Both the position numbers and the translations under genes were made by a program. The notes under the pieces were generated by a model. That model ran no database searches and was not told where the DNA came from. It was given only the letters and a program-made list of their open reading frames with translations. A DNA stretch of 64,000 bases from Klebsiella aerogenes (GTDB taxonomy: Bacteria > Pseudomonadota > Gammaproteobacteria > Enterobacterales > Enterobacteriaceae). The stretch spans positions 124,001-188,000 of the forward strand of contig CP119076.1 of the NCBI GenBank assembly GCA_029027985.1, given 5' to 3'. Positions 18,777-29,946 of the stretch are shown here, one piece after another (positions within the stretch are counted from its first letter, which is position 1; the number at the start of each line of letters is the position of its first letter).

Positions 18777-20687
18777 TTACGCTTTCAGCAGCGTCAGCAC
18801 TTCTTCAACGCTGGTGGTTTTCGCCAGGCGTTCAATCACGGTTTCGTCATCCAGCGCGTTGGTCAGGCTGGTGATAACGTGGATGTGCTCGTTGTTGCGA
18901 GCGGCGATACCGATAACCAAACGCGCGACTTCATCTTCTTCTTCGCCGAAACGTACGCCTTCCGGATACTGGCAAAATACAACGCCGGTTTTCAGGACGC
19001 GATCTTTCGCTTCAATGGTGCCGTGCGGGACTGCGATGGACTCGCCGAGATAGGTTGACGTCAGTTTCTCGCGGTCAAGCATCGCCTGCACGTATTCCGG
19101 TTCAACGTATCCGCCTTTCACCAGCTGTTCACCAGCGAAGCGAATCGCTTCTTCTTTGGTGGCCGCTTTGCGACCGAGGAAGATGTTGTCAGCACCCAGT
19201 TGGAACAGGTTGGAATTACCTGCATCAAAGCTGTCTTTCAGGCTATCGTTAACTTTCTCTTTGTTGTCAGTGTGGCGCTGTGCCGCCACCAGACGCTCGG
19301 TCAGGCTGGTATACAGACCGCTGTCGAGGAAGTTGGTCAGCGAAATATGCTGTGCCTGCGGAACCTGGCGCATTGCGCGTTCAGTCAGGTCGCGGTGGGT
19401 AATGACCAGATCGACATCCGGCGGCAGGTTGTTAATCGCGCTGTTGGTGACGGAGATGTTGCTCAGCCCGGCATCCTGTACTTTCTTACGCAGTACCCCG
19501 GCGCCCATGGCGCTGGAACCCATACCGGCGTCACACGCGACGATGATTTTACGGACGTGACTCAGGTCGTTGGCAGCATCGCCCGCCGCCAGCGGCGTCG
19601 CGGCACCTTTGGACTCGGCTTTCATATCGTGCATACGACGAGTTGCCGCTTCGATATCGTCTTCTTCTTTCACCTTGCTGGTTTTCAGCAGGATGGCAGA
19701 GACGACGAAGGAGACCGCCATCGCGGCAATAATGGCGGCGATGTTAGCGAAGTAGGTACCTTTTGGCGTCATCGCCAGCACTGCCAGAATGGAACCTGGT
19801 GAAGCCGGGGAAACCAGACCGCCGTTGAGGATGGTCAGCGTGAACACGCCAGTCATACCGCCGAGGATAACGGCCAGAATCAGACGTGGATTCATCAGCA
19901 CATACGGGAAGTAAATTTCGTGGATACCGCCCAGGAAGTGGATGATTGCCGCACCGCCCGCAGACTGTTTTGCGCTGCCGCGGCCAAAGAACATGTACGC
20001 CAGCAGGACGCCCATCCCCGGACCCGGGTTAGCTTCAATCAGGAAGAAGATGGATTTGCCCAGCTCGTGGGACTGCTGAATACCCAGCGGCGAGAAGATA
20101 CCGTGGTTAATGGCGTTGTTGAGGAACAGGATTTTCGCCGGTTCAACAAAGATAGACGCCAGCGGCAGCATGTCGTGCGCCACCATGAAGTTAACGCCAG
20201 CCGCCAGAATTTTTGACAGGACTTCAACCGCCGGGCCGATACCGAGGAACGCCAGAATGGCAAGGATCATCCCGATGATGCCAGCGGAGAAGTTATTCAC
20301 CAGCATTTCAAAACCGGATTTGATCTTACCGTCTACCCAGGCGTCGAATTTTTTGATGCAGTAGCCGCCCAGCGGGCCAGCGATCATGGAGCCGAGGAAC
20401 ATCGGCATATCCGCGCCAACGATAACGCCCATGGTGGTGATGGCGCCAACGACGCCGCCTCGTTCACCGCCGACCAACTTACCGCCGGTATAACCGATCA
20501 GCAGCGGCAGCAGGTAGGTGATCATCGGGCCAACCAGCTTCGCCAGTGTCTCGTTTGGCAACCACCCTGTTGGAATAAATAACGCGGTGATAATCCCCCA
20601 CGCGATAAACGCGCCGATATTCGGCATCACCATATTGCTGAGGAAACGACCAAAGCTTTGCACCTTGATCTTGATATCGGATGACAT
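18777..20687 (-). CDS. mtlA: Mannitol-specific PTS enzyme IICBA
   Basis: MtlA takes up and phosphorylates D-mannitol as one fused phosphotransferase protein. The 636-residue product has the IIC membrane domain (about 1-340, with the GGIHEIYFPYV substrate motif), IIB with the phosphocysteine loop ACDAGMGSSAMG (about 384), and IIA with the phosphohistidine segment VPHGT (about 554). Length and order match E. coli (637 residues). It is the first gene of mtlADR and follows a 565-bp region with four CRP boxes. Confidence 0.97.
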   Translation of the reverse strand: MSSDIKIKVQSFGRFLSNMVMPNIGAFIAWGIITALFIPTGWLPNETLAKLVGPMITYLLPLLIGYTGGKLVGGERGGVVGAITTMGVIVGADMPMFLGSMIAGPLGGYCIKKFDAWVDGKIKSGFEMLVNNFSAGIIGMILAILAFLGIGPAVEVLSKILAAGVNFMVAHDMLPLASIFVEPAKILFLNNAINHGIFSPLGIQQSHELGKSIFFLIEANPGPGMGVLLAYMFFGRGSAKQSAGGAAIIHFLGGIHEIYFPYVLMNPRLILAVILGGMTGVFTLTILNGGLVSPASPGSILAVLAMTPKGTYFANIAAIIAAMAVSFVVSAILLKTSKVKEEDDIEAATRRMHDMKAESKGAATPLAAGDAANDLSHVRKIIVACDAGMGSSAMGAGVLRKKVQDAGLSNISVTNSAINNLPPDVDLVITHRDLTERAMRQVPQAQHISLTNFLDSGLYTSLTERLVAAQRHTDNKEKVNDSLKDSFDAGNSNLFQLGADNIFLGRKAATKEEAIRFAGEQLVKGGYVEPEYVQAMLDREKLTSTYLGESIAVPHGTIEAKDRVLKTGVVFCQYPEGVRFGEEEDEVARLVIGIAARNNEHIHVITSLTNALDDETVIERLAKTTSVEEVLTLLKA

Positions 20688-20832
20688 AAAACACCCCTTC
20701 TTCTGTTTTGCTTATCGCGCAGGCTGGACGCCCGAGGTTTGTTGTTGATGTGGCGGCAGAGGTAGCCGGACCCTGATTGATAGTGCGAAATCTGGCACTG
20801 AATCGTTAAGCTGTCCAGTTAACGGCTTTTTA

Positions 20833-20848
20833 TGTGATTTGGATCACA
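20833..20848. promoter_or_regulatory. CRP box 1 of mtlA
   Basis: TGTGATTTGGATCACA is a perfect TGTGA-N6-TCACA match, 146 bp upstream of the mtlA ATG. As the nearest box it is the best candidate for direct activation. Confidence 0.88.
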
Positions 20849-20876
20849 TGAATATAGGTGTCTTATGCTTATATGT

Positions 20877-20892
20877 AGTGATCTTTGTCACA
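20877..20892. promoter_or_regulatory. CRP box 2 of mtlA
   Basis: AGTGATCTTTGTCACA has one mismatch from TGTGA-N6-TCACA. It starts 44 bp from box 1. Confidence 0.8.
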
Positions 20893-20949
20893 AAATCAGT
20901 GTGTAAAAAAACAACAACCTGAATTTAAGGGCATGAGATCGTGATTTTA

Positions 20950-20965
20950 TGTGACATTTGTCACA
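20950..20965. promoter_or_regulatory. CRP box 3 of mtlA
   Basis: TGTGACATTTGTCACA is a perfect match to the CRP consensus halves. It starts 73 bp from box 2, about seven helical turns. Confidence 0.85.
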
Positions 20966-20993
20966 TTTTATCTTTGCGGTTTTGTTGCTTGTT

Positions 20994-21009
20994 TGTGACT
21001 TGAATCACA
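20994..21009. promoter_or_regulatory. CRP box 4 of mtlA
   Basis: TGTGACTTGAATCACA is a perfect consensus match 44 bp from box 3. The 44-bp spacing repeats that of boxes 1 and 2. Confidence 0.85.
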
Positions 21010-21252
21010 AATTATTTTGCGTTCAATTCCGTTCACTGTGATCTACGGCAGGTTCTGCATCACTTGACGGCCAGCGATGTAATTTTGCAACTCGTTTGCA
21101 CAGAGAACATTTTTTGCCGTTCATGACCCGCTGGATGCACTACTTCTATCTCGATCATTAATGCGATCGGCGACAGGTTGAGACAATGTCGCGCCTGCCT
21201 TTTGCCTGCGCCTGAACCATACTGATCTTTTTGTTGGCGAAAGGAGCAGGCA

Positions 21253-21861
21253 ATGAAACTGATCGGCAGCTACACCAGTCCCTTTGTGCGCAAAATTTCC
21301 GTCATCTTGCTGGAAAAGGCGATCCCCTTCGAGTTTGTGAACGAATTCCCCTATAACGACGTCAACGGCGTGGCGCAGTACAACCCGCTGGGTAAAGTCC
21401 CGGCGCTGTTGACTGATGAAGGCGAATGCTGGTTTGATTCGCCGATTATTGCGCAATATCTGGAGCGACTCAGTATCGACCCGCCGATGCTACCGGCAGA
21501 TCCGCAAGCGGCACTGAAGGTGCGTCAGCTGGAAGCATTGTCTGACGGCATCATGGAGGCGGCGATCGCGCTGGTACGAGAAAAGGCGCGCCCGGCGGCG
21601 CAGCAATTGGAAAGCGAACTGCTGCGGCAGCGGGAAAAAATCACCCGCGGTCTTGATGCGCTGGAAGGCTATGTCGCTGACGGTACGTTACGCAATGGTG
21701 AACTGAATCTGGCGACCATTACCGCGGCCTGCGCTATTGCCTACTTAAATTTCCGCCGCGTGGCGCCCGGCTGGTGTGCGACGCGGCCAAAACTGGTCAA
21801 ACTGGTGGAAACGCTGTTCCAGCGCGCCAGCTTTGCGCGCACCGAACCGCCAAGGAGTTGA
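21253..21861 (+). CDS. yibF: Glutathione S-transferase-like protein YibF
   Basis: YibF is a 202-residue member of the GST superfamily that binds glutathione but whose substrate is unknown. The N-terminal thioredoxin-fold domain shows [24 protein letters not shown] and DSPIIAQYL, the usual glutathione-site segments (about 1-77). A helical C-terminal domain follows. The ATG has AAGGAG upstream. It lies divergent from mtlA and 105 bp before selA. Confidence 0.93.
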   Translation: MKLIGSYTSPFVRKISVILLEKAIPFEFVNEFPYNDVNGVAQYNPLGKVPALLTDEGECWFDSPIIAQYLERLSIDPPMLPADPQAALKVRQLEALSDGIMEAAIALVREKARPAAQQLESELLRQREKITRGLDALEGYVADGTLRNGELNLATITAACAIAYLNFRRVAPGWCATRPKLVKLVETLFQRASFARTEPPRS

Positions 21862-21918
21862 CCCAGACAGGTAACAGTTCCCTCGCACAGGCGTTACAAT
21901 CGCCACTGCTTGTTGACT

Positions 21919-21940
21919 CCCTCTCCCGGGCGGAGGGGGG
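21919..21940. repeat. GC-rich palindrome fragment upstream of selA
   Basis: CCCTCTCCCGGGCGGAGGGGG forms an imperfect hairpin 27 bp before the selA ATG. It resembles one half of the CCCTCTC repeat in the mtlA-mtlD spacer. It may limit selA read-through or be a repeat remnant. Confidence 0.45.
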
Positions 21941-21966
21941 AAAATAACTTACCGTCAGGTTTACTC

Positions 21967-23355
21967 ATGTCTATTGATACTCGCGCGCTTTATACCCGGC
22001 TTCCGGCCATCGACCGTTTACTTCGCGATCCTGCTTTCGCTTCGCTGCTCGACCTGCATGGTCATTCGCAAATCGTGACGCTGCTGCGTCAGATGCTGGA
22101 TGAGGCGCGGGAATTTATCCGTCAGTCGCAGGCATTGCCTGAATGGTGTAGCGACTGGCCGCAGGAGACTGCCAGCCGGCTAAGCCGTAGCCAGCAAAGC
22201 GCGATGCGTCCGGTGTTCAACCTGACGGGTACCGTGCTGCACACGAATCTGGGGCGCGCGATCCAGGCGGAAGCCGCGGTGCAGGCCGTCGCGCAGGCGA
22301 TGCGCGCGCCGGTCACCCTGGAATACGACCTCGACGATGCCGGACGCGGGCATCGCGACCGGGCGCTGGCGAATCTATTGCGCCGCATTACCGGCGCGGA
22401 AGACGCGTGTATCGTGAATAACAACGCGGCGGCGGTGCTGCTAATGCTGGCGGCGACGGCCAGCGGCAAAGAAGTCGTAGTCTCGCGCGGCGAGCTGGTA
22501 GAGATCGGCGGCGCGTTTCGTATCCCTGATGTCATGCGTCAGGCCGGATGCCTGCTGCATGAAGTGGGCACCACCAACCGCACCCACGCCAACGATTATC
22601 GCCAGGCGATTGGCGAGCAGACGGCTCTGCTGATGAAAGTGCATACCAGCAACTATAGCATTGAAGGGTTTACCAAAGCGGTTGATGAAGCGGCGCTGGC
22701 GGAAATTGGCCGCGAACGGGGAATCCCGGTGGTGGCCGATCTGGGCAGCGGCTCGCTGGCGGATCTGAGCCAGTACGGGCTGCCGAAAGAGCCGATGCCG
22801 CAGGATTTGATTGCTGCGGGCGTGAATCTGGTCAGTTTCTCCGGCGATAAGCTGCTCGGCGGGCCGCAGGCGGGTATTATCGTCGGCGACAAGGCGCTGA
22901 TCGCCAAATTACAGAGTCATCCGCTTAAGCGCGCGCTGCGAGCGGATAAAATGACGCTGGCGGCCCTGGAGGCCACGCTGCGCCTGTATCTGCATCCTGA
23001 AACGCTGGTCAATGAGCTGCCGACGTTACGCCTGCTGACCCGCAGCGCGGATGATATTCGCCAGCAGGGCGAACGTATTCAGCCCGCGCTGGCGGCGCAC
23101 TATCGCGATTTTGACGTTCGCGTTGAGCCGTGTCTGTCGCAGATTGGCAGCGGCTCGCTGCCGGTCGACCGCTTGCCCAGCGCGGCGTTAACCTTTACCC
23201 CGCGTGATGGCCGCGGTAGCCCGCTGGAAGCGCTGGCCGCCCGCTGGCGCGCGCTGCCGACTCCGACAATCGGCAGAATTTACGACGGCCGCCTGTGGCT
23301 GGATCTGCGCTGTCTTGCAGATGAACCCCAGTTTATGGAGATGTTATTGAGATGA
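21967..23355 (+). CDS. selA: L-seryl-tRNA(Sec) selenium transferase
   Basis: SelA converts seryl-tRNA(Sec) to selenocysteyl-tRNA(Sec) using selenophosphate. It is a PLP enzyme that forms a large decamer. The start at 21967 ([19 protein letters not shown]) gives 462 residues against 463 in E. coli; upstream in-frame codons run through the palindrome and are not coding. The PLP lysine is in [14 protein letters not shown] (about residue 295). The conserved [14 protein letters not shown] block lies near 85. It overlaps selB by four bases, so the two are coupled. Confidence 0.97.
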   Translation: MSIDTRALYTRLPAIDRLLRDPAFASLLDLHGHSQIVTLLRQMLDEAREFIRQSQALPEWCSDWPQETASRLSRSQQSAMRPVFNLTGTVLHTNLGRAIQAEAAVQAVAQAMRAPVTLEYDLDDAGRGHRDRALANLLRRITGAEDACIVNNNAAAVLLMLAATASGKEVVVSRGELVEIGGAFRIPDVMRQAGCLLHEVGTTNRTHANDYRQAIGEQTALLMKVHTSNYSIEGFTKAVDEAALAEIGRERGIPVVADLGSGSLADLSQYGLPKEPMPQDLIAAGVNLVSFSGDKLLGGPQAGIIVGDKALIAKLQSHPLKRALRADKMTLAALEATLRLYLHPETLVNELPTLRLLTRSADDIRQQGERIQPALAAHYRDFDVRVEPCLSQIGSGSLPVDRLPSAALTFTPRDGRGSPLEALAARWRALPTPTIGRIYDGRLWLDLRCLADEPQFMEMLLR

Positions 23356-25211
23356 TTATTGCCACCGCCGGACATGTAGACCACGGCAAAACCACGCTGC
23401 TGCAGGCGATTACCGGCGTCAACGCCGACCGTCTGCCGGAAGAGAAAACACGCGGCATGACTATCGATCTCGGCTACGCCTACTGGCCGCAGCCTGATGG
23501 CCGGGTGTTGGGTTTTATCGATGTTCCCGGGCATGAAAAGTTTTTGTCCAACATGTTGGCTGGGGTGGGCGGTATCGATCACGCACTGCTAGTGGTGGCC
23601 TGCGATGACGGCGTCATGGCGCAAACTCGCGAACATCTGGCCATTTTGCAACTGACGGGAAAGCCGACGTTAACGGTCGCGTTGACCAAAACGGACCGGG
23701 TGGAAGCGTCAAGAGTCGCGGAGGTGCAGGCACAGGTTGAATCTACGTTGCGCGAGTTAGGATTCGACGCCGTCGATTGCTTTGCCACCGCGGCGACGGA
23801 AAACCTGGGTATTGCCGAACTGCGCCGTCATTTGCTGCAACTGGCCGAACGCGCGCACCCGCAGCATCAGCGTTTTCGCCTGGCACTGGATCGCGCCTTT
23901 ACTGTCAAAGGCGCGGGGCTGGTGGTGACCGGAACGGCATTATCCGGCGAGGTTCATATCGGCGATACCCTGTGGCTGACCGGCGCGAATACGCCGATGC
24001 GCGTTCGCGGTCTGCATGCACAAAATCAGCCGGTTGAACAGGCGCGAGCCGGGCAGCGCATCGCGCTGAATATCGTCGGCGATGCGCAAAAAGAAGATCT
24101 CAGCCGTGGCGACTGGCTGCTCTCGGCGCGGCCTGCTGAGCCTTGCGAACGGGCGATCGTCGAGCTCACTTGCCACGCGCCGCTAAGCCAGTGGCAATCG
24201 CTGCATATTCACCATGCCGCCAGCCATATCACCGGCCGCGTTTCTCTGCTGGAAGGCAACCTGGCCGAGCTGGTCCTGGATACGCCGCTGTGGCTGGCGG
24301 ATAACGATCGTCTGGTGCTGCGCGATATCTCCGCGCGGTTGACGCTGGCCGGCGCGCGGGTGGTGGCGCTTAATCCGCCGCGCCGCGGTAAGCGTAAAGC
24401 GGAATATCTGCAGTGGCTTTATGCGCTGGCGGCAGCGCAAAGCGACGACGCTCAGGCGCTGGATATTTATTTGCAGCGCGATGCGGTGCGTCTCGATGCA
24501 TTTGCCTGGGCGCGACAGCTGAGCGCCGATGGCCTGGCGGCATTGATTAACCGTCCGGACTACCTGCAGGCTGGTAACAGCTTGCTCAGCACGCCGTTGG
24601 CCGCTCGCTGGCAAAATAAACTGCTCGACGCGCTAACCCGCTATCACGATCAGCACCGCGACGAGCCGGGGCCGGGGCGCGAACGCCTGCGGCGCATCGC
24701 GTTGCCGATGGAAGATGAAGCACTGGTGCTGCTGCTGATTGAGCAGATGCGTGGCAGCGGCGTCATTCAAAGCCACCACGGCTGGTTGCACCTGCCGGAA
24801 CACAAAGCCGGGTTTACCGATGAACAGCAAGCTATCTGGCTGCGGGCCGCCTCGTTATTTGGCGATGAGCCATGGTGGGTACGCGACCTGGCGCGCGATC
24901 TGAACGTTGAAGAGTCGCTGATGCGCGCCGTGCTACGTCAGGCGGCGCAGCAGGGGATGATTACGGCGATCGTCAAAGATCGTTATTATCGCAACGATCG
25001 GATTGTTGAATTCGCGCAATTGATCCGCCGATTAGATCTGCAGCGTGGATCCACCTGCGCGGCGGATTTCCGTGATACGTTGAATATTGGCCGTAAACTG
25101 GCGATTCAAATCCTCGAATATTTCGACCGCATTGGTTTCACCCGCCGCCGGGGTAACGATCATTTACTCCGCGATGCGCTGTTATTCCCTGAAAATAAAA
25201 ACGAGGGATAA
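23352..25211 (+). CDS. selB: Selenocysteine-specific translation elongation factor SelB
   Basis: SelB is a GTPase that brings selenocysteyl-tRNA to the ribosome at UGA codons followed by a SECIS hairpin. The 619-residue product has the GTPase domain at the N-terminus ([11 protein letters not shown]-loop, DVPGHEKF switch II, TKTD as the guanine motif). EF-Tu-like beta domains follow to about 360, then C-terminal winged helices that read the SECIS element. The start overlaps the selA stop. Selenoprotein genes and selC are not in this window. Confidence 0.97.
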   Translation: MIIATAGHVDHGKTTLLQAITGVNADRLPEEKTRGMTIDLGYAYWPQPDGRVLGFIDVPGHEKFLSNMLAGVGGIDHALLVVACDDGVMAQTREHLAILQLTGKPTLTVALTKTDRVEASRVAEVQAQVESTLRELGFDAVDCFATAATENLGIAELRRHLLQLAERAHPQHQRFRLALDRAFTVKGAGLVVTGTALSGEVHIGDTLWLTGANTPMRVRGLHAQNQPVEQARAGQRIALNIVGDAQKEDLSRGDWLLSARPAEPCERAIVELTCHAPLSQWQSLHIHHAASHITGRVSLLEGNLAELVLDTPLWLADNDRLVLRDISARLTLAGARVVALNPPRRGKRKAEYLQWLYALAAAQSDDAQALDIYLQRDAVRLDAFAWARQLSADGLAALINRPDYLQAGNSLLSTPLAARWQNKLLDALTRYHDQHRDEPGPGRERLRRIALPMEDEALVLLLIEQMRGSGVIQSHHGWLHLPEHKAGFTDEQQAIWLRAASLFGDEPWWVRDLARDLNVEESLMRAVLRQAAQQGMITAIVKDRYYRNDRIVEFAQLIRRLDLQRGSTCAADFRDTLNIGRKLAIQILEYFDRIGFTRRRGNDHLLRDALLFPENKNEG

Positions 25212-25380
25212 TGGCGTAAATGAAAAAATAAACCGGCAATATTTAACAGTATGTTAAAAATCATACGCTAACGTGCTGTTTTTAAATTTTATTTTCTGCC
25301 GAAAATGGCATTGAGGTCATGTTTTTTATTCTGTCATGTCCGTACTCTTTCATGATATTCACCTAAATGAAGGAATCATC

Positions 25381-26532
25381 ATGGCTGCATCGACTTTTTA
25401 TATCCCGCCAGTGAATGTCATTGGTACTGGTTCTGTTACTGAAGCGATGAATGCTATCCACGAATACGGATATCGTCGGGCATTAATCGTCACTGATGCG
25501 ATGCTGAATAAATTAGGCATGGCGGGAGAGGTGCAAAAGGCATTACAGGAACGGGATATTTTCAGCGTCGTGTATGATGGCGTGCATCCGAACCCGACCA
25601 CCCTGAACGTTGAGAGCGGCCTGGCGTTGCTGAAAGAAAATCACTGCGACTGCGTGATTTCGCTGGGCGGCGGTTCGCCGCACGACTGCGCGAAAGGCAT
25701 CGCCCTGGTGGCGGTAAACGGCGGCAACATCCGCGATTATGAAGGCGTGGATCGTTCATCGAAGCCGCAGTTGCCGATGATCGCCATTAATACCACTGCC
25801 GGTACGGCTTCCGAAATGACCCGCTTCTGCATCATTACCGATGTCGATCGCCACATCAAAATGGCGATTGTCGATAAGCATGTGACGCCGGTTCTGTCGG
25901 TTAATGACTCCTCACTGATGATGGGTATGCCGAAATCGTTGACCGCCGCGACCGGGATGGATGCGCTGACCCACGCCATCGAAGCCTATGTTTCCACCGC
26001 CGCGACGCCGATTACCGATGCCTGCGCCCTGAAAGCCATGACTATGATTGCGCAGAATTTAACTCATGCGGTAGAAGATGGCGGTAATGAGCAGGCGCGT
26101 GAGGCGATGGCCTATGCGCAGTTCCTTGCCGGTATGGCTTTCAACAACGCCTCGCTGGGTTACGTACATGCAATGGCGCACCAACTGGGCGGGTTCTATG
26201 ACCTGCCGCACGGCGTCTGTAATGCGGTGCTGTTGCCGTTCGTGCAGGAGTATAACTGCAGCGTCGCGGCCGCGCGTCTGCGTGACTGCGCGCAGGCGAT
26301 GGGCGTGAACGTTGCGGAGTTGAATGACAAGCAGGGAGCGGAAGCCTGCATCACGGCCATCCGCAAGCTGGCGCGTACCGTTGGTATTCCGGCTGGGCTG
26401 CGCGAATTGAACGTCAAAGAAGAGGATATTCCGCTGTTGGCCAGCAATGCGCTGAAAGATGCCTGTGGTTTGACTAACCCGATTCAGGCGACTCACGAAG
26501 AGATTATGGCGATTTTCCGCGCCGCCCTGTAA
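25381..26532 (+). CDS. yiaY: Iron-dependent alcohol dehydrogenase YiaY
   Basis: YiaY is a group III iron-containing alcohol dehydrogenase (383 residues) whose physiological alcohol is not established. The NAD-binding GGGSPHD lies at about 95-101. Metal-site segments [12 protein letters not shown] and [16 protein letters not shown] are present. The start at 25381 follows AAGGA and matches the E. coli N-terminus; an in-frame ATG 45 bp upstream lacks support. It ends before a shared terminator facing the GH127 gene. Confidence 0.92.
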   Translation: MAASTFYIPPVNVIGTGSVTEAMNAIHEYGYRRALIVTDAMLNKLGMAGEVQKALQERDIFSVVYDGVHPNPTTLNVESGLALLKENHCDCVISLGGGSPHDCAKGIALVAVNGGNIRDYEGVDRSSKPQLPMIAINTTAGTASEMTRFCIITDVDRHIKMAIVDKHVTPVLSVNDSSLMMGMPKSLTAATGMDALTHAIEAYVSTAATPITDACALKAMTMIAQNLTHAVEDGGNEQAREAMAYAQFLAGMAFNNASLGYVHAMAHQLGGFYDLPHGVCNAVLLPFVQEYNCSVAAARLRDCAQAMGVNVAELNDKQGAEACITAIRKLARTVGIPAGLRELNVKEEDIPLLASNALKDACGLTNPIQATHEEIMAIFRAAL

Positions 26533-26540
26533 TACATAAA

Positions 26541-26568
26541 GCGCCCGGCCCTGCTGCCGGGCACTTTT
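26541..26568. terminator. Terminator between convergent yiaY and GH127 gene
   Basis: GCCCGGC and GCCGGGC arms (26543-26549 and 26556-26562) with a 6-base loop are followed by ACTTTTCC on the plus strand. On the minus strand the flank is less T-rich. It most likely ends yiaY transcription. Confidence 0.8.
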
Positions 26569-26576
26569 CCTGCCTT

Positions 26577-28535
26577 TTACACGGTTTCCTGCACCCACAC
26601 CCGCATTTCACCTTCGCCGCGGTTAGCCCAGCTAAACCACGGAATGAACGTCAGCGTCTGAGCCTGGCGGGTGGCCGCGGGGCTGTCATAGTTCCAGAGC
26701 GCCTGCTGTTCCGCTTGTACCGCTGTTTGTTTGTAGCCCGGCGCCTGAATCAGCACTTTATGGGCGAAAATCCCTTTTCCCTCAAAGGCGGTAAATTGCG
26801 CATCGCGCGGCAGCTGCAGATTATGCAATGCCTCGCCGTTATCCGCCTGTTCCAGGCAGTAGACCAGCGGACCGCGTTGTAGGGCGACCTGTCCCGCCTG
26901 ATGGCGAACCAGCGGATTACCGTACAGGCGGCGTACCGGCATCGGCAGCGTCAGTACGAGGGTGTCACCCTCCTGCCAGCGGCGGTTGATGTGCAAATAG
27001 CCTTTGCGGATATCCTGGACGACTGGCTGGCCGTTTAGCGTCACCTGCGGATTGTCGCACCAGTCCGGCAGGCGCAGCGCCAGGGTGTGATCGATCGCGG
27101 TGGGTGAATCGATCGTGATGTTGACCTGTTCCTGCCACGGATAGTTACCGCTGATGCGCAGACGTAGTGTCTCCTTGCCAACCGCAACCTCGACCTGATT
27201 GCCGACATACAGATTGATGTACAGCGCGTCATCGCGCGGCGTGTAGATATAGTGGCCGAGCGAAGTCAGCACGCGGGCGATATTCGGCGGGCAGCAGGCG
27301 CAGCCGAACCAGCGTTGGCGAACCGGCTTCACGTGATCGTAGATATGGTTGAATTTCAGCGCTTTTGGCTGCACTTCCAGCGGGTTAACGTAAAAGAAGT
27401 GCTTGCCGTCGAGCGCCATACCGCCCAGCACGGTGTTGTACAGCGCGCGCTCCATGACGTCGGCATACTGGCTATCTACCTCTAGCTCCAGCATGCGGCG
27501 GGCAAACATCATCAGGCCAATGGAAGCGCAGCTCTCCGCGTATACCGTGTCGTTCGGCAGGTCATAATCGCTGCTGAACGCCTCGCCGCTGCTCTGCGAG
27601 CCGATGCCGCCGGTAATATACAACTGGCGCTGGACCATGTTGTTCCATAACCGCAGGCAATCCTGGCGCTTGCCTTCATCCTGGCTCAGGCGCGCCAGAT
27701 GCGCGACGCCGGTCATCAGGTAGACAAAGCGTACCGCGTGACCGATAGCGGTGGGTTGCTCGGCAATCGGCAGATGCGCCTGGCTGTAGGGTTTGTCCAT
27801 CACCATCCATGCCGGGCCGTAGGTGTTCCAGTAGGACGTTTTACCGCGTTTCTCGTATTCGATATCGTAGAAGTGCGGCTGCGTTCCGCGCTGTTCGACG
27901 AAGTAATTGACCAGCGCCAGATAGCGCGGCTGCTGGGTGACGTCATACAGACGCATCAGCGCCAGTTCAATCTCCGGGTGTCCGGGATAGCCGTGCAGCT
28001 GGTGGTCGGCGGGGCCGAAAACGCGATCAATATGGTCCGCCAGTCGGCAAACCACCTCCAGCAGACGGCGTTTGCCGGTTGCCTGGAAGAAAGCGACGCC
28101 AGCTTCAATCATATGCCCGGCGCAGTACAGCTCGTGGCATTCGGCAAGGTTCGTCCAGCGAGCGTTGGGTTCTTTTACCGTAAAATAGGTATTGAGATAG
28201 CCGTCGGGGCATTGTGCTGCGGCCACCAACTCAATGACTTCATCGGCGGTCTTTTCCAGCTCGGCATCCGGCTGTTGGCACAGTGACCAGGCGACGGCCT
28301 CCAGCCATTTCGCCACATCGCTGTCCTGGAAAACCATGCCATAAAATTCCCCTTCCTGTTGCCCGGCGGCAATGCGGAAGTTTTCTATTGCGTGACTCGG
28401 GTCGGCTTCGGCGATCCGGTCATTGAGTGCGTCCCACTGGTAGGGGATAACAACGTCGCGCACCAGCTGCTGGTACTGGCCGAGGAACGGGTCATTAATT
28501 TTGAGCTTGTGCAGATCGACTTCCATTACAGACAT
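26577..28535 (-). CDS. GH127 family beta-L-arabinofuranosidase-like protein
   Basis: This 652-residue protein belongs to glycoside hydrolase family 127 (former DUF1680), whose characterised member HypBA1 of Bifidobacterium removes beta-L-arabinofuranose. The unusual catalytic set is visible: E334-x-C336 in YAESCAS and C414-C415 in FGCACCPPN. These correspond to the zinc-bound glutamate, cysteine and cysteine nucleophile of HypBA1, and E318 is the likely acid/base. An (alpha/alpha)6 barrel is followed by beta domains. There is no signal peptide, so it acts on imported sugar. AAGGAG precedes the ATG. It is coupled with the GPH carrier ten bases upstream. Family confidence is high; substrate is inferred. 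Confidence 0.9.
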   Translation of the reverse strand: MSVMEVDLHKLKINDPFLGQYQQLVRDVVIPYQWDALNDRIAEADPSHAIENFRIAAGQQEGEFYGMVFQDSDVAKWLEAVAWSLCQQPDAELEKTADEVIELVAAAQCPDGYLNTYFTVKEPNARWTNLAECHELYCAGHMIEAGVAFFQATGKRRLLEVVCRLADHIDRVFGPADHQLHGYPGHPEIELALMRLYDVTQQPRYLALVNYFVEQRGTQPHFYDIEYEKRGKTSYWNTYGPAWMVMDKPYSQAHLPIAEQPTAIGHAVRFVYLMTGVAHLARLSQDEGKRQDCLRLWNNMVQRQLYITGGIGSQSSGEAFSSDYDLPNDTVYAESCASIGLMMFARRMLELEVDSQYADVMERALYNTVLGGMALDGKHFFYVNPLEVQPKALKFNHIYDHVKPVRQRWFGCACCPPNIARVLTSLGHYIYTPRDDALYINLYVGNQVEVAVGKETLRLRISGNYPWQEQVNITIDSPTAIDHTLALRLPDWCDNPQVTLNGQPVVQDIRKGYLHINRRWQEGDTLVLTLPMPVRRLYGNPLVRHQAGQVALQRGPLVYCLEQADNGEALHNLQLPRDAQFTAFEGKGIFAHKVLIQAPGYKQTAVQAEQQALWNYDSPAATRQAQTLTFIPWFSWANRGEGEMRVWVQETV

Positions 28536-28545
28536 GACGGACTCC

Positions 28546-29946
28546 TTAAGGCTGAACGTGACGCACGCGCAGGTCGGTGGCGATACGCGACATCATTGGG
28601 TTATTAAGCTTGCAGGCGCGGATGGCGAAGGCCAGCAGCAGGTGAAAGAGCGCAGGCAGCAGGGTTTCCATCGCGGTGATCCCGGCCAGTGAAGCAGGCG
28701 TTTGGTTACCGGCGCCTGGCTGATAGGCGACGAAAATAAAGACCAGGCTGATAATACCGGCGCTGGAAGCCCAGGCGAGCTTGATAAAGAACAGATTGAA
28801 GGCGAAATTCATTCCTGAGGAACGCACGCCGGTTTTCCATTCGCCGTAGTCATCGGAAAAGGCCATCAGCGAGAAGTGCAGCGGTAGGGTAAAGCCGAGA
28901 ATAATGCCGTTGCCGAGGATCACCGCCAGCCACAGAGTTTGCCAGGCGGGGCCGGTCGGCAGGAACCACATCACCGCCGCCAGGGCGGCAAGCAACAGGT
29001 TGGTGTAGTAATAAAGTTTGACCGTGTCGAAGCGGCGCGACAGCAGGTTGATAATGACTGAGCCGAAAATCGACGCGAAGGTCACCATGGTGAAAAAGAG
29101 CGAGGTATAACCGGTCGAACCACCCAGTACATAGGTGATGAAATACATGTAGCCGCCGCCGCGGATGTTAAACACGTTAATCAGCAGGAAAGACATCACC
29201 AGCATCAGTAGCAACTGATCGTTTTTACGCAGCCCGGCGATATGTTCGCGCAGGGTAAATTTGCCCATCACATCCAGCGACACGCGTTCGCGTACCCAGA
29301 AAAAGCAGCACAGGAACATGACTACGGCGATGGCGCACAGCACGCCAACGCCGTACTGATAACCCTGGGCGGTATTACCCTGACCGAGCGCTTTCACCAG
29401 CCATGGCAAGCCGACGGAGACCAAAAAACCGGCGACGCCGCAGAGCACGAATCGCCATGCCTGGCAGGAGATCACTTCACTATGGCGAGTGGTCATAGTG
29501 TTGATTAACGCGCAGTAGGGAACGTTGATGGCGGTGTAGCTGACGGAGAGCAGTAGATAGGTGCCGAAGGCCCAGGCAATTTTCACCCCCATGCTGGCAT
29601 CCGGTACCGTGAAGGTCAGTACGCCGATAATACCGATGGGGACCGCGATCCACAGTTGCCACGGACGGAAACGCCCCCAGCGGCTCTGCGTGCGATCGGC
29701 CAGCACGCCCATGACTGGATCGGAAATGGCATCGAAAACGCGCAGGGCAAGGAACATGGTGCCTACCAGCGCCGGGGTGAGTCCGAAAACATCGGTATAA
29801 AAAAAGGTCAGAAAGTTCATGATCAGGCAGGTAATGACGGTGCCACCGGCATCTCCCAGCCCGTAACCTATCTTTTCACGGAGGGATAGCCTGTCGTCCT
29901 GCGCGCGTTGCGCTAATTCACTTGTGGTAATCGGAGCCGAAGTCAT
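28546..29946 (-). CDS. GPH-family sugar:cation symporter
   Basis: This is a 466-residue inner-membrane carrier of the glycoside-pentoside-hexuronide (GPH) family, related to MelB, XynB/YicJ and similar symporters. The N-terminal half shows [11 protein letters not shown] and the family loop [13 protein letters not shown] between helices 2 and 3; about 12 helices are predicted. The start at 29946 ([11 protein letters not shown]) follows GGGAGT; an in-frame extension upstream is not family-like. It is the first gene of the two-gene operon with the GH127 enzyme, which indicates import of an arabinofuranosyl oligosaccharide or glycoside. Confidence 0.9.
   Translation of the reverse strand: MTSAPITTSELAQRAQDDRLSLREKIGYGLGDAGGTVITCLIMNFLTFFYTDVFGLTPALVGTMFLALRVFDAISDPVMGVLADRTQSRWGRFRPWQLWIAVPIGIIGVLTFTVPDASMGVKIAWAFGTYLLLSVSYTAINVPYCALINTMTTRHSEVISCQAWRFVLCGVAGFLVSVGLPWLVKALGQGNTAQGYQYGVGVLCAIAVVMFLCCFFWVRERVSLDVMGKFTLREHIAGLRKNDQLLLMLVMSFLLINVFNIRGGGYMYFITYVLGGSTGYTSLFFTMVTFASIFGSVIINLLSRRFDTVKLYYYTNLLLAALAAVMWFLPTGPAWQTLWLAVILGNGIILGFTLPLHFSLMAFSDDYGEWKTGVRSSGMNFAFNLFFIKLAWASSAGIISLVFIFVAYQPGAGNQTPASLAGITAMETLLPALFHLLLAFAIRACKLNNPMMSRIATDLRVRHVQP

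Larger units (their letters stand above)
20688..21252. promoter_or_regulatory. mtlA-yibF intergenic regulatory region
   Basis: This 565-bp region has no gene. It is AT-rich and holds four near-perfect CRP boxes (listed separately) between the divergent mtlA and yibF starts. Multiple CRP sites are known for the E. coli mtl promoter, where CRP-cAMP drives expression and MtlR represses. I could not assign a unique -10/-35. Confidence 0.75.
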
